From NCBI GenBank assembly GCA_032622095.1, contig CP136065.1:206006151-206070150 (forward strand): DNA of 64,000 bases, read 5' to 3'. Numbering within the stretch: position 1 is the first letter of the stretch; each line of letters starts with the position of its first letter. Positions 22,770 to 37,100 of this stretch are shown one piece after another. Made by a program: the position numbers and the translations under genes. The notes under the pieces were generated by a model. It was not told where the DNA came from. It made no database searches and saw nothing but the letters and a program-made list of their open reading frames with translations. The stretch comes from Siphonodentalium dalli. Taxonomy: Eukaryota; Mollusca; Scaphopoda; Gadilida; Siphonodentaliidae.

Positions 22770-23304
22770 TATATTTCGGTTGGATATACACCAGGCTGTA
22801 TATATATGGCCACATATATCCTCCATATTCAATATGGCCGATACCTTGGTCGCCATTTGAGCGTTTAATTACTGCCCTACTTGTCTGTACCCACCAGTAG
22901 CTTGGTTTAATTATCGTTAGTTACGAAACACGACAAGCATATTCATGATACGGAATAAGCGACCTGCCAATCTCGACCGGAAGGGCCGCCATTTTGATAT
23001 TACGTATTTGTCCCTCATGCTTTTCCAGCTTCGTTATCTATTTTCGATTCGCGATGCCTGCGTTTCTGTTATATTGTATGTGTCCCTGTGAGAACAATGG
23101 TCCCTGCGTGTTGACAATAATTTGGTATTTATTTTAAAATTGCATATACAGTACAAGGGGGGTGTAGACAGGAACATAATAATAATATAATAATAAATAA
23201 GCCTACATAATTATGTAGTAAAATGTACGATTGTCTGTTTCCAAAGCATGCATGTGCTGAATATATTTCTCTCTTATAACATATAGAAATGGTCGACAAC
23301 TATT

Positions 23305-23640
23305 AGACCATGTCGTTAATATCTACTCTGGCTACGCACGTAGAGATTATATTCCACCCGTTCAAAATATGGGAACTTTGTTATGGTCTGACGGGGAACT
23401 AATTCATAGCATTCAAAACACATTTAACACACATGCAATCTCGAGCTGGGACCTACACTTACTGTGGAATACCGGTACATTATTATTACCCAGGAACAGT
23501 TATTACCTAAGAAATATATTATAGCCGCAATGTTTTTATCAATGTTATAAACTTCCCTGTCAGAACATGAACATGATTTGAACTGGTGAATTATGATCTC
23601 TATATATACGGACGTAGTCAGAGTAGAGATTCATGACATG
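23305..23640. repeat. Inverted pair nested in the left arm of J
   Basis: The block TCTACTCTGGCTACGCACGT through GACGGGGAACTAATTCATAG (about 23318-23410) recurs inverted at about 23540-23640 (GTCAGAACATGAACATG ... GTCAGAGTAGAGATTCATG). The same pair appears mirrored in the right arm at 25235-25340 and 25605-25700, giving four related copies. Confidence 0.75.
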
Positions 23641-23885
23641 CAATGATCTAGCCAAATATATAACCTCCCTGGCAAGTGGGGGTGTCTGCAGATTTGTTTC
23701 CAGACACAAGGCGGGAGGGTGGGTGTGTGTGTCGATGCCAGAGAAGGTGCGTAGTGCAATTTTGTTCCTACGCTGAAATTTACTTATACTGTCCTTTATT
23801 AATGGTATATAGACTCTTATATACATGAATATGTATCATTTAGAGCACATTTAACTGCATGTTGGAGGTCTATATATGGCCTGAA

Positions 23886-25049
23886 GATCTAATAGCCGTA
23901 CAAATGCAAGCATCATGGCAAATATAACTCGAACTTGTCACTGGAATTCACATCAGATCCATTCCTTGGGTGTGAACTAATATTGTAGGTGTGTATTGTG
24001 TAGCAATGTGGTGACTGATTGCAGGTCCAGGGCCTGTCAGTATGCGGCTAGAAACTATGGTTTGATGTCTGGAAAGACGAGTTGGTACTACATGGATTAA
24101 ACCCCATGTTTACATTTCGCATTATAATTAAAATTACCCCGTGTCTATAGTACGCCTATCGCTCATGCGGGGCTAATATTTTTACGGGGCTAAAGCCATA
24201 TTATGGCTGAAGGGGTCACTCTCACCAAAAAAGGTACCGAAGGGTACACAGGGTTTGTAAATGTGCTGAAGGGCACACACGGGTACACAGGGTTTCTGGT
24301 CTGCACCAACACCGTTCATTAAACTGTGTTTCTGAAAGTCTGCGGCCATTATATTTGTTTTCAATTGATTTTAATGTTCATTGGAACGTAACAATTAATT
24401 ACAGAACTCATGACAGTCACGAAAACTAAACGTCATTTAGAACGAGATTTTAAAACATGTGTACTCTTCAGCACATTTTCAAAAATTATATCGCCAGTTA
24501 AAAATATATAAGAACAAGTTAGGTAACTTAGATATCTATTGAATATAGAGGTATCAATTCGACCCCATCTTTCGCCGCCACGTATAACTTACTCAATAAA
24601 ACCTTCACTCATTCTGACTCATGTTTGAATTTTCGATCTGCCCGACAATCTTCCCATGAATGTTGACCACGAGATCGAGTTTTAATGAGGTAAAATATCC
24701 AATTAACCCCGAAACAGATTGGACACATTGCCAGGAGCACCGTACATGACGTAACTGTAATCTTACTATTATAAGTGGGGTATAAAATATAATAATTTAT
24801 TTGTGTAATCATTGAGTCCAATGACTGACAACAACATACATAGACACGATACTGCCGACATAATATTGCTTTAGTTATGTATAACGGTTAGCCCATGTTG
24901 TTAAAAGTGGCAGCTGATACACTAAAGAAATAACACAAACATGTATGTATAGGCAAACGCACTTTATCAAGTGATATAGCAAGCACAAACTTGGCAACAT
25001 CGAGTTATGTTTGCCAGAATGCTTGTATTTATACCGCTATTGGAACATC
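23886..25049. other. Central region of element J
   Basis: No recognisable coding sequence. Contains a small direct repeat of GGGTACACAGGGTTT (about 24242 and 24279). Confidence 0.5.
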
Positions 25050-25205
25050 GGACCATATATATACCCCGGCCCACATGGAGTTAAATGTGTTCTAAATGAT
25101 ATACATATGAGTCTATATAAGATTAATAAAGGACGTCAGTATATTTCAGTGTAGGAAACAAATGTCATTACCCATTTTTCCGGCCGCGGCACACCCATAT
25201 TCACC

Positions 25206-25217
25206 CCCCCCCCCCAC
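25206..25217 (+). repeat. C-homopolymer, about 12-13 bases
   Basis: Run of C after ATATTCA. Length-unstable tract within the right arm of J. Confidence 0.9.
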
Positions 25218-26086
25218 ATAGTTGGTAAAATGCATTTCATGAATCTCTACTCTGATTATGTCCGTATAGAGATCATAATCCACCACTTCAAATAATGGGA
25301 ACGTGTTCATGTCCTGTCAGGGAAGTTTATAACATTGACACAAACATTGCAGCTATAATATATTTCTTGAGTAATACCTGTTCCTCAGTAATAATTATGT
25401 ACCGATATTGAAGGATATTCCACAGTAAGTGTATAGGTCCAAGCTCGAGATTGCATGCATGAAATATGTCAAATTGCCAAGTCTGATTTGCATCCCTTAC
25501 AGTCGTGGAATTTCTTCCGGGTGCCATGGCCCCTACTGTGAAATAGATTATTAAGGAACATGTACACTATATAACAAAGAAATATATTCCCTGCTTTGTT
25601 TGTTGAATGCTATGAAGTTCCCCGTCAGAACATAACACAGTTCACACATTTTAAACGGGTGGAATATAATCTATACATGCGTAGCCAGAGTAGAAATTAT
25701 CGACATGGACTAATGGTGGTCGACCATTCCTATATGCTATGGGAGATAAATATATTCAGCACATGCTTTGGAAACAGACAATCGTACATTTTACTACCGT
25801 ATATAGGCTTGAAACAAAGGCATCTCAACATAATTAGTTATTATATGATTATTATTATTATTATATTCCTGTCTAAACCACCCTTGTACTATAGATGCAA
25901 TTTTTAAATAACCACAAAATTATTATCAACACGCAGGGACCATTGTTCTCACAGGGACACATAAGATATAACAGAAGCGCAGTCATCGCGAATCGAAAAT
26001 AAATAACGACGCTGAAAAAGCATGAGGGACAAATACGTCATATCAAAAAGGCGGCGCTTCCGGTCGAGATTGGCAGGTCGCTTATT

Positions 26087-26832
26087 ATTTAATTGTTGAC
26101 ACTCAGTCATTCCCATCCATTATATATAAACAGCCCAGTGACGTGCAATATTTTTTCATCTTTTGGCTACAAATTAATTTAATTCGTCGCCGGTCGGGTC
26201 AGCCAAATAATATCCCGCAAATGAGATATTTTACAGACGAGTCTACATGTATCTGCCTATATGCGGCGTTAGCGTTTCAGCGTTTCGAGATAGGTTTCCC
26301 ATTTGAGTGACGTCATGTCTTATCTCCCCATATTTTTTTACTCCCTATTCAGGTGGAAGCGTTCGGGGTTGAATCATCTTTACACTTAACAGTTTTCTGA
26401 AAAATGAGAAATCAAGTGATATATGTGTGTATCTTTTGACAATAGCAAAGTGTATTTTATAATCTCAACCGAATACAGAGTAAATGGTTGGACTATTTGG
26501 CAAGAGAAAGTAGTAGTTATGGTCTGTTTCAAAATTGCTTACAAAAACGATATCTACCCCTAATTAAAAGTTAATGCATTGCGTGTGTCTAGTATATTTC
26601 CCAGTGTATTATAAGAAATATTAAATGGTAATACTTCACTGAAAGAAATTATCGCGTACCTCAAGAGTGTATTGTTGATCGGGTTATGGCGTAGTTATCT
26701 GTATCAATTTGAATAAATTAATAGTTTGGGTATGAAAGTAAGCCTAATTTAATATAAAATACGATCAGTGAATTTATTAAGATTGGGTGACTACGCCAGG
26801 TATATCACGTACGCATAATATGATGTGTGTGT
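26087..26832. other. Unassigned DNA
   Basis: No gene or element end recognised. Confidence 0.45.
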
Positions 26833-26836
26833 TTAA

Positions 26837-27286
26837 CCCTTTCAGTGCCAAGTCCGATTTTTGTATCAACCCATATACCCTGTGCCAATGCATTCTCTTA
26901 TATATGCGAGTCGACCATAGGTCGCCTCGCATATATAAGAGAATGCATTGGCCTAACAATTTTTCATCATTTGTTATTATTTTTAACAATTTTTTACAAT
27001 TTTAATGACTTTTTCTTATATTCTTTAACAGACTTATTTTGTAGGTTTAGTGCCAGGGAATCTTACGTTTTTCATGGGCATCAAAATTATTACTATGAAT
27101 ACTTGGTGATAGTTTTGAGTTATAACATGCCCCTAAGGTTTTATCCAGTTTGTTTTTAAATTCGCTATAGCATGCTTAAGCATACCCAAACAAAATTCAA
27201 CCCAAACAAATTAAAAAAATATTTTAAGGCCGATTTTACAGACCGTAAATTAGGGCCGATGAGATCGGCCCCTGGCACTGAAAGGG
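26837..27286. mobile_element. TTAA-flanked piggyBac-like MITE (F2) with hairpin B
   Basis: TTAA at 26833-26836 and 27287-27290 flank perfect inverted ends CCCTTTCAGTGCCA. The ends share only CCCTTT with F1, so F2 is a different family with the same target rule. It carries one hairpin B (26884-26952), then an A/T-rich linker with AACAATTTTT tracts. The right subterminal GGGCCGATGAGATCGGCCCC can fold. Confidence 0.82.
26884..26952. repeat. Hairpin B, copy in F2
   Basis: Same arms and centre (CGACCATAGGTCG) as in F1, preceded by ACCCTGT and followed by CTAACAATTTTT. Confidence 0.9.
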
Positions 27287-27290
27287 TTAA

Positions 27291-27594
27291 ACATTCAAGC
27301 ATACATATTGTTTCATTCCCGCCGACTCAACTAATTATGTAAAACACGATGCCATAGGTCTTGATTCACATCGTGTTGATGTGCATGTGATGTGATGTGC
27401 ATGTGACCCCGGTGGGTTAGCAGTGTCAACCTTTTTCGACATTTGATAGGCTGCAATTGGCAACGGGTTCACATAGCCAATATTCATGTTCTATCAACGT
27501 TCCTTGTCGTACCAAAATTCTCGCCATTCATTATTTTTCTTTAACATAAGTAGAACAACCATGTGTTTTGTTTTGTTAGACATAACTAGGGATA
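27291..27594. other. Unassigned DNA with short GATGTGCATGTGAT repeats
   Basis: A small direct repeat lies at about 27380-27410. No gene recognised. Confidence 0.5.
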
Positions 27595-27729
27595 CAGTAA
27601 TGCCCTAAGTAATCGACTCTTTAACTACAGCAGAATTATGGGTAACTTTTCAGGATTTAGTCCCCGACTAAATCCTGAAAGTTACCCATAATTCTGCTGT
27701 AGTTAAAGAGTCGATTACTTAGGGCATTG
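27595..27729. mobile_element. Hairpin MITE family D, copy 2
   Basis: CAGTAATGCCCTAAGTAATC after TA. Its two arms are nearly perfect complements across about 65 bp (GACTCTTTAACTACAGCAGA paired with its inverse), meeting at TTTAGTCCCCGACTAAA. A minimal, almost pure hairpin. Confidence 0.85.
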
Positions 27730-29579
27730 ATGTAGGTACACCAAGACCCAGCAGGTTAGTACTTCCATGCTATGTGTTAATTCATAACACAATGTGATGG
27801 AGGTTTCATGTATGTATGTTATTTTGAGTTTTTATTAGTCAGCAAATGGCACCCTCGCACAAACAACTGTGTTCGCGTTTTGAGCGCATACATGAGATGT
27901 ATCGGTGATATATACAGCGAGTTAATGAGTTATGTAGTTCATTGAACTCGGGTTTCTTCTGAGTTTTGTGTTTCACCTTCAAGCATTTCCCGAGAGCATT
28001 GTTCCCATTTAGAATAAAATCCATAATAATCGTCATGTCAATGTGTGACTGTCAGATCAGCAGACTCTATTATGGTTTCAATGTTACCGTTAAGCTCATT
28101 ACATGGGAGGAAGCTATATCCGCCTTATGTAAATCTATATATTCCATAATGTATGAGGATAGTGTTGCCACTATAAATGCCGTGCCATCTCATTGGTTAA
28201 TAACGAGATCACTGAGCCTTGTTGAGACCCATACACTTACATGTATTTATAATTAATCGAACACGCTAAGGTTAAACGGCCTTACTATTACATATGATAT
28301 CAATCAATCTTGTAAACAGGGATATATTACATTATACATCACTTGCCATTGTTCATCATTTTACTGAGGAGGTAAGGTGTCGCAATTTTGACGTTTTAAC
28401 GATTGGGATATTATATATGCAAAATACTATATATATGCAAAATACCTTGTATCTGATATAAATATTCTTACTTAAATGTGCACTAAAGGCAATATCCGTC
28501 AACATGGCATGCACTATGTGTTGTCTCAATTCAGGATGTGTCATATAGCTTTTTGCTTGGACGCTTCGTATTTTTCGGATTGAACACTTTCGGATCCGCA
28601 CTCCGAGGTCTAAAACACACATAGGATTCTTTTCCTGACAGACAATTGACCCCTTGACCTGTGATTAACGAGGTTATTATACCCACACCAACCTGTCATT
28701 ACGACCGGAAACGGTGATTGTCAGTTTCTATCGCCGTGGTTTTGTTCCGGCGTAACAGCAGTATCGACTTCCTTGTCAGAATCTGCTGCTTCTGTCTCCG
28801 TACATTGATCACACTTCGCGTTGATCGTCTTCATGCATTTTGTATTGCGACGGCGGATCACAATTGATTGCAATCCCATTCCGCTCCCGTCGCGTTCTTT
28901 ATTCAGAAAGTAATGCTTGCTTTTCACCTATTGCGAGCGTTGCTAACTCTGGCGGTCGATTCAGCTGCGATATGCCAGTCAGTAATAGTCCCAATGCGCC
29001 CTGGTAGCGTCATCTGTGTCTATCACATGATACTAATTCAAATAGAACACAGTTGCAAGCACAATAGTTTTTTCTATCATAAATAGGAAAATCAAAGCAA
29101 AGATTTAAATGATACTAAACTAGTTCTGCAAGAATTGTTTTTTTTCGCGCTTTCGGTCCACCAGAATTGAAGAAAACATTACTCTTCCAAGAAGAAATCC
29201 CGGCTCGGTGACAATCATCTTTCTAACCAAATATTTTTAGTTGTTATGTAGTTTGGATTGGATTGCGTTTGGAAAGTCGTGTTTGTACACATCAGTTGGA
29301 GCAAAGATTGAATGAAATTTAATGGGTCAGCCAGTTTGAGATTTGGAGAAAAAAATGTGGCTACTTTTACACACATTTGGGTTGATACCAATTGAAACTG
29401 GAACAGTCTGACACTGACGTCCACAGCACAAAACATGGACTTGTAATTACTTTTCGGTAGTTTCCTAATGGGAATGTTTTCCAGTCAGTTTCCAGCTGTG
29501 ATGAGCGACATATGAGACTCAGAAACCAGAGTACTCATTTCACATCTGGAATGGGGCAGTAATTTGCAATCCAGTCAGG
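27730..29579. other. Unassigned DNA
   Basis: The longest open frames (96 codons at 27966, 88 at 28356) lack domain-like features. No array or element end recognised. Confidence 0.4.
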
Positions 29580-30935
29580 GCCCGGGTTAGAATAGGCATA
29601 CCGCCCCACTGCGAGGGGTAAGAATCCCCTAATGTGGCCCCATGTTTGTCGTGGTGTGAATCCCGTGATGTGTGGTGTAGGAGTCCTGAAGGTACTAGGA
29701 CAGTCGTATCATATGAGGCATCGATCTGCGGATACGGATTAGCTCCTGGTCCTCTTTGGTCCTACATCGCTTCAAGACTGGTGGTTGGGTTGACAAGATT
29801 CAATCAATCGGCTAGCCACGCCTCTCCAGTGTTTCAGATTAAATTTCTGCCATCTGTTCTATTATGTTTCTGGTTTCTAGTTGTGTCTTTTGTTTGTCAT
29901 ATATGTGGTTTCTTTCGTCTATGTCTGTTTGCATTTCGTCTTCATGACTCTTAAATGTTTCAATTGTGTACTGTTCACGCCTGTCTCACTGTGGCGAGAT
30001 AACGGGAAGCGGCTATATGCAGTGGCTAAACGGTAGTCCGAGGCGGCTGCTGGGCTAGTTGTCTATTATCTGCTTTTCATATGGCAGCTGAAAACAAAAA
30101 CGTAAGATTGACAACCCGCCAAGTTCCGCTGATGCTGAAGTCTATCCTCAGTACTTGGTACTTGGTTTTGATCCAAAAGTAAAAACAAACATTCTGTATT
30201 TGTGATTGATAAAAAGCTACGAAGCATAGCCGGACAATTATAATCCGTCAAACAGATCAAGACTGGCCACTAAGTGGCTCTCGTCTTATCGACTGTTCAA
30301 GAAAAATTCAAGTTCTTATGCAAATTAACATCTATTGCACACACACCAGTATTGACCATTCCTCACAAGACATTGAACAGTAGCAGAGCTGTGTTGATAA
30401 CTCGTGATATAGTTGATTCTTCTGAGTCAGATATTGGCTGAGTTAGCACCACAGGGAGTTACTGAAGTCCGTAGATTTATTAAGACAGTTGACGGACAAA
30501 CAGTTCCTTTGAATAGTTATCTTCTGCCCTTCAATCGGTGCGAACATCCACCGACATTGAAGATTGGGTATATGAAGATGGATTTAAGCACATGTTCCAA
30601 ACCCGTTGCGATGTTTTAAATGTCAGGGGTATGGCCATGACCATTGTGAAAGTAAAGAAACCATATGTACACGATGTTCTATTTCTGGTCATGACCATAA
30701 GGATTGTATGAATATTAAGAAACGTACAAACTGTCAATGTTCACATTCTGCAATGGATCGTTCACGTCCCATTTGGGACTATGAAAAAGATTCAACAATG
30801 TAAAGCTGAAGAGCATCTGTTATATATAGATGCTAAGAACATATTTGGCCCATTCCTTGTCTACAAAAAAGTGTTGCTCTCGCCTGTTGCTCCAAAAACA
30901 ATACTCGCCAAAGTCACTCCGTCGTTTACACCCTA
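29580..30935 (+). mobile_element. Non-LTR retrotransposon R1, longest copy (leader plus ORF1)
   Basis: Starts GGGCCCGGGTTAGAATAGG, then a ~490-bp GC-rich leader (CCGCCCCACTGCGAGGGG, GGTGTAGGAGTCCTGAAGG, CAATCAATCGGCTAGCCACG, GTTCACGCCTGTCTCACTGT) followed by a decayed ORF1. There is no ORF2 afterwards; the sequence runs into the flank of the 56-bp satellite. Other partial copies lie at 14.6, 15.96, 19.7, 20.3, 44.9 and 57.1-58.3 kb, all containing the 5' part. A family so rich in 5' parts is odd, because non-LTR elements are usually 5'-truncated. Confidence 0.78.
30081..30935 (+). pseudogene. R1 ORF1 (gag-like, zinc-knuckle protein), decayed
   Basis: Starts MAAENKNVRLTTRQVP. After shifts it reads QILAELAPQGVTEVRRFIKT then PTLKIGYMKMD, the conserved ORF1 core that precedes the nucleic-acid-binding tail. 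The tail reads RCFKCQGYGHDHCES, ICTRCSISGHDHKDC and NCQCSHSAMDRSRP. The second knuckle is a canonical C-x2-C-x4-H-x4-C, the first has lost residues between His and Cys, and the third is the degenerate type usual in Jockey/I-group ORF1. The proteins bind the element's RNA. Multiple stops and frameshifts show the copy is inactive. Confidence 0.82.
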
Positions 30936-31037
30936 GAAAGAGAGGTACATCTTTGAGCTTTCAAAGTTGGACCATATGCTTGATATGAAACGATTAACTC
31001 TTAAAGACAAAACCAAAACAGTATGTGTGGATTGAAT

Positions 31038-31084
31038 CTGTCGGTTGGGTGAAGGTAGACATTCGTTCTCACCAACCCGACTAT
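31038..31084. repeat. Short hairpin at the satellite's left flank
   Basis: GTCGGTTGGGTGA and its inverse TCACCAACCCGAC (one mismatch) around GGTAGACATTCGTTC, about 25 bp before the array begins. Significance unknown. Confidence 0.6.
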
Positions 31085-31111
31085 CAGCTTGACTATTTTT
31101 TGTTCTAAAGA

Positions 31112-34100
31112 CACTTGATTCACACTTGATACTACAATAGATACAATCAATCCACACTCTACGTCTTATCTACTTGATTCGCACTTGATACAATAGATAC
31201 AATCAATACACACTCTACGTCTTATCTACTTAATTCACACTTGATACAATAGATACAATCAATCCACACTCTACGTCTTATCTACTTAATTCACACTTGA
31301 TACAATAGATACAATCAATACACTCTACGTCTTATCTACTTAATTCACACTTGATACAATAGATACAATCAATCCACACTCTACGTCTTATCTACTTAAT
31401 TCACACTTGATACAATAGATACAATCAATACACTCTACGTCTTATCTACTTAATTCACACTTGATACAATAGATACAATCAATCCACACTCTACGTCTTA
31501 TCTACTTAATTCACACTTGATACAATAGATACAATCAATACACACTCTACGTCTTATCTACTTAATTCACACTTGATACAATAGATACAATCAATACACA
31601 CTCTACGTCTTATCTACTTAATTCACACTTGATACAATAGATACAATCAATACACACTCTATGTCTTATCTACTTAATTCACACTTGATACAATAGATAC
31701 AATCAATCCACACTCTACGTCGTATCTACTTAATTCACACTTGATACAATAGATACAATCAATCCACACTCTACGTCTTATCTACTTAATTCACACTTGA
31801 TACAATAGATACAATCAATCCACACTCTACGTCGTATCTACTTAATTCACACTTGATACAATAGATACAATCAATCCACACTCTACGTCGTATCTACTTA
31901 ATTCACACTTGATACAATAGATACAATCAATACACACTCTATGTCTTATCTACTTAATTCACACTTGATACAATAGATACAATCAATCCACACTCTACGT
32001 CGTATCTACTTAATTCACACTTGATACAATAGATACAATCAATCCACACTCTACGTCGTATCTACTTAATTCACACTTGATACAATAGATACAATCAATA
32101 CACACTCTATGTCTTATCTACTTAATTCACACTTGATACAATAGATACAATCAATCCACACTCTACGTCGTATCTACTTAATTCACACTTGATACAATAG
32201 ATACAATCAATCCACACTCTACGTCGTATCTACTTAATTCACACTTGATACAATAGATACAATCAATACACACTCTATGTCTTATCTACTTAATTCACAC
32301 TTGATACAATAGATACAATCAATCCACACTCTACGTCGTATCTACTTAATTCACACTTGATACAATAGATACAATCAATACACACTCTACGTCGTATCTA
32401 CTTAATTCACACTTGATACAATAGATACAATCAATACACACTCTACGTCTTATCTACTTAATTCACACTTGATACAATAGATACAATCAATACACACTCT
32501 ACGTCGTATCTACTTAATTCACACTTGATACAATAGATACAATCAATACACACTCTACGTCTTATCTACTTAATTCACACTTGATACAATAGATACAACC
32601 AATACACACTCTACGTCTTATCTACTTAATTCACACTTGATACAATAGATACAATCAATCCACACTCTACGTCGTATCTACTTAATTCACACTTGATACA
32701 ATAGATACAACCAATACACACTCTACGTCTTATCTACTTAATTCACACTTGATACAATATATACAATCAATACACACTCTACGTCGTATCTACTTAATTC
32801 ACACTTGATACAATAGATACAATCAATACACTCTACGTCTTATCTACTTAATTCACACTTGATACAATAGATACAATCAATCCACACTCTACGTCGTATC
32901 TACTTAATTCACACTTGATACAATAGATACAACCAATACACACTCTACGTCTTATCTACTTAATTCACACTTGATACAATAGATACAATCAATACACACT
33001 CTACGTCGTATCTACTTAATTCACACTTGATACAATAGATACAATCAATACACACTCTACGTCTTATCTACTTAATTCACACTTGATACAATAGATACAA
33101 TCAATCCACACTCTACGTCGTATCTACTTAATTCACACTTGATACAATAGATACAATCAATACACACTCTACGTCGTATCTACTTAATTCACACTTGATA
33201 CAATAGATACAATCAATACACACTCTACGTCGTATCTACTTAATTCACACTTGATACAATAGATACAATCAATACACACTCTACGTCGTATCGACTTAAT
33301 TCACACTTGATACAATAGATACAATCAATACACACTCTACGTCGTATCTACTTAATTCACACTTGATACAATAGATACAATCAATACACACTCTACGTCT
33401 TATCTACTTAATTCACACTTGATACAATAGATACAATCAATACACACTCTACGTCTTATCTACTTAATTCACACTTGATACAATATATACAATCAATACA
33501 CACACTACGTCGTATCTACTTAATTCACACTTGATACAATAGATACAATCAATACACACACTACGTCGTATCTACTTAATTCACACTTGATACAATATAT
33601 ACAATCAATACACACTCTACGTCTTATCTACTTAATTCACACTTGATACAATATATACAATCAATACACACACTACGTCGTATCTACTTAATTCACACTT
33701 GATACAATATATACAATCAATACACACACTACGTCTTATCTACTTAATTCACACTTGATACAATATATACAATCAATACACACACTACGTCGTATCTACT
33801 TAATTCACACTTGATACAATAGATATAATCAATACACACTCTACGTCTTATCTACTTAATTCACACTTGATACAATATATACAATCAATACACACTCTAC
33901 GTCTTATCTACTTAATTCACACTTGATACAATAGATACAATCAATACACACACTACGTCGTATCTACTTAATTCACACTTGATACAATAGATACAATCAA
34001 TACACACTCTACGTCGTATCTACTTAATTCACACTTGATACAATAGATACAATCAATACACACTCTACGTCTTATCTACTTAATTCACACTTGATACAAT

Positions 34101-37100
34101 AGATACAATCAATACACACTCTACGTCTTATCTACTTAATTCACACTTGATACAATATATACAATCAATACACACTCTACGTCTTATCTACTTAATTCAC
34201 ACTTGATACAATAGATACAACCAATACACAATCTACGTCTTATCTACTTGATTCGCACTTGATACTACAATATATACAATCAATACACACTCTACGTCTT
34301 ATCTACTTAATTCACACTTGATACAATATATACAATCAATACACACTCTACGTCGTATCTACTTAATTCACACTTGATACAATAGATACAACCAATACAC
34401 AATCTACGTCTTATCTACTTAATTCACACTTGATACAATAGATACAATCAATACACACTCTACGTCTTATCTACTTAATTCACACTTGATACAATAGATA
34501 CAATCAATACACACTCTACGTCTTATCTACTTAATTCACACTTGATACAATATATACAATCAATACACACTCTACGTCTTATCTACTTAATTCACACTTG
34601 ATACAATAGATACAATCAATACACACTCTACGTCTTATCTACTTAATTCACACTTGATACAATAGATACAATCAATACACACTCTACGTCTTATCTACTT
34701 AATTCACACTTGATACAATAGATACAATCAATACACACTCTACGTCTTATCTACTTAATTCACACTTGATACAATATATACAATCAATACACACTCTACG
34801 TCTTATCTACTTAATTCACACTTGATACAATATATACAATCAATACACACTCTACGTCTTATCTACTTAATTCACACTTGATACAATAGATACAATCAAT
34901 ACACACTCTACGTCTTATCTACTTAATTCACACTTGATACAATAGATACAATCAATACACACTCTACGTCTTATCTACTTAATTCACACTTGATACAATA
35001 TATACAATCAATACAGACTCTACGTCTTATCTACTTAATTCACACTTGATACAATATATACAATCAATACACACTCTACGTCTTATCTACTTAATTCACA
35101 CTTGATACAATAGATACAATCAATACACACTCTACGTCTTATCTACTTAATTCACACTTGATACAATAGATACAATCAATACACACTCTACGTCTTATCT
35201 ACTTAATTCACACTTGATACAATATATACAATCAATACACACTCTACGTCTTATCTACTTAATTCACACTTGATACAATAGATACAACCAATACACAATC
35301 TACGTCTTATCTACTTGATTCGCACTTGATACTACAATATATACAATCAATACACACTCTACGTCTTATCTACTTAATTCACACTTGATACAATATATAC
35401 AATCAATACACACTCTACGTCGTATCTACTTAATTCACACTTGATACAATAGATACAACCAATACACAATCTACGTCTTATCTACTTGATTCGCACTTGA
35501 TACTACAATATATACAATCAATACACACTCTACGTCTTATCTACTTAATTCACACTTGATACAATAGATACAATCAATCCACACTCTACGTCGTATCTAC
35601 TTGATTCACACTTGATACAATAGATACAATCAATACACACTCTACGTCTTATCTACTTAATTCACACTTTATACAATAGATACAATCAATACACACTCTA
35701 CGTCTTATCTACTTAATTCACACTTGATACAATAGATACAATCAATACACACTCTACGTCTTATCTACTTAATTCACACTTGATACAATAGATACAACCA
35801 ATACACACTCTACGTCTTATCTACTTAATTCACACTTGATACAATAGATACAATCAATACACACTCTACGTCTTATCTACTTAATTCACACTTGATACAA
35901 TAGATACAATCAATACACACTCTACGTCTTATCTACTTAATTCACACTTGATACAATAGATACAATCAATACACACTCTACGTCGTATCTACTTAATTCA
36001 CACTTGATACAATAGATACAATCAATACACACTCTACGTCGTATCTACTTAATTCACACTTGATACAATAGATACAATCAATCCACACTCTACGTCGTAT
36101 CTACTTAATTCACACTTGATACAATAGATACAATCAATACACACTCTACGTCGTATCTACTTAATTCACACTTGATACAATGGATACAATCAATCCACAC
36201 TCTACGTCGTATCTACTTAATTCACACTTGATACAATAGATACAATCAATCCACACTCTACGTCGTATCTACTTAATTCACACTTGATACAATAGATACA
36301 ATCAATACACACTCTACGTCGTATCTACTTAATTCACACTTGATACAATGGATACAATCAATACACACTCTACGTCTTATCTACTTAATTCACACTTGAT
36401 ACAATAGATACAATCAATCCACACTCTACATCGTATCTACTTAATTCACACTTGATACAATAGATACAATCAATACACACTCTACGTCTTATCTACTTAA
36501 TTCACACTTGATACAATAGATACAATCAATCCACACTCTACGTCGTATCTACTTAATTCACACTTGATACAATAGATACAATCAATACACACTCTACGTC
36601 TTATCTACTTAATTCACACTTGATACAATAGATACAATCAATCCACACTCTACGTCGTATCTACTTAATTCACACTTGATACAATAGATACAATCAATAC
36701 ACACTCTACGTCTTATCTACTTAATTCACACTTGATACAATAGATACAATCAATCCACACTCTACGTCTTATCTACTTAATTCACACTTGATACAATAGA
36801 TACAATCAATCCACACTCTACGTCTTATCTACTTAATTCACACTTGATACAATAGATACAATCAATACACACTCTATGTCTTATCTACTTAATTCACACT
36901 TGATACAATAGATACAATCAATCCACACTCTACGTCGTATCGACTTAATTCACACTTGATACAATAGATACAATCAATACACACTCTACGTCTTATCTAC
37001 TTAATTCACACTTGATACAATAGATACAATCAATACACACTCTACGTCTTATCTACTTAATTCACACTTGATACAATAGATACAATCAATACACACTCTA

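Larger units (their letters stand above)
22954..26086. mobile_element. 3.1-kb fold-back element J with ~1-kb inverted arms
   Basis: The arm starting AATAAGCGACCTGCCAATCT at 22954 is repeated inverted ending at 26086. Complementarity continues through GTGTCCCTGTGAGAACAATG (23081 versus the 25940s), GTACGATTGTCTGTTTCCAA, and inward to CATTTAGAGCACATTTAACT at about 23837 versus the 25090s. Arms are thus roughly 22954-23885 and 25050-26086 around a ~1.2-kb unique centre. Each arm also contains its own inverted pair. No transposase frame and no clear target duplication were found. Confidence 0.8.

Noticed and set aside
29634-29954. 106-codon open frame
   Set aside because: Lies in the R1 leader, is not kept open in the other R1 copies, and precedes the real ORF1.
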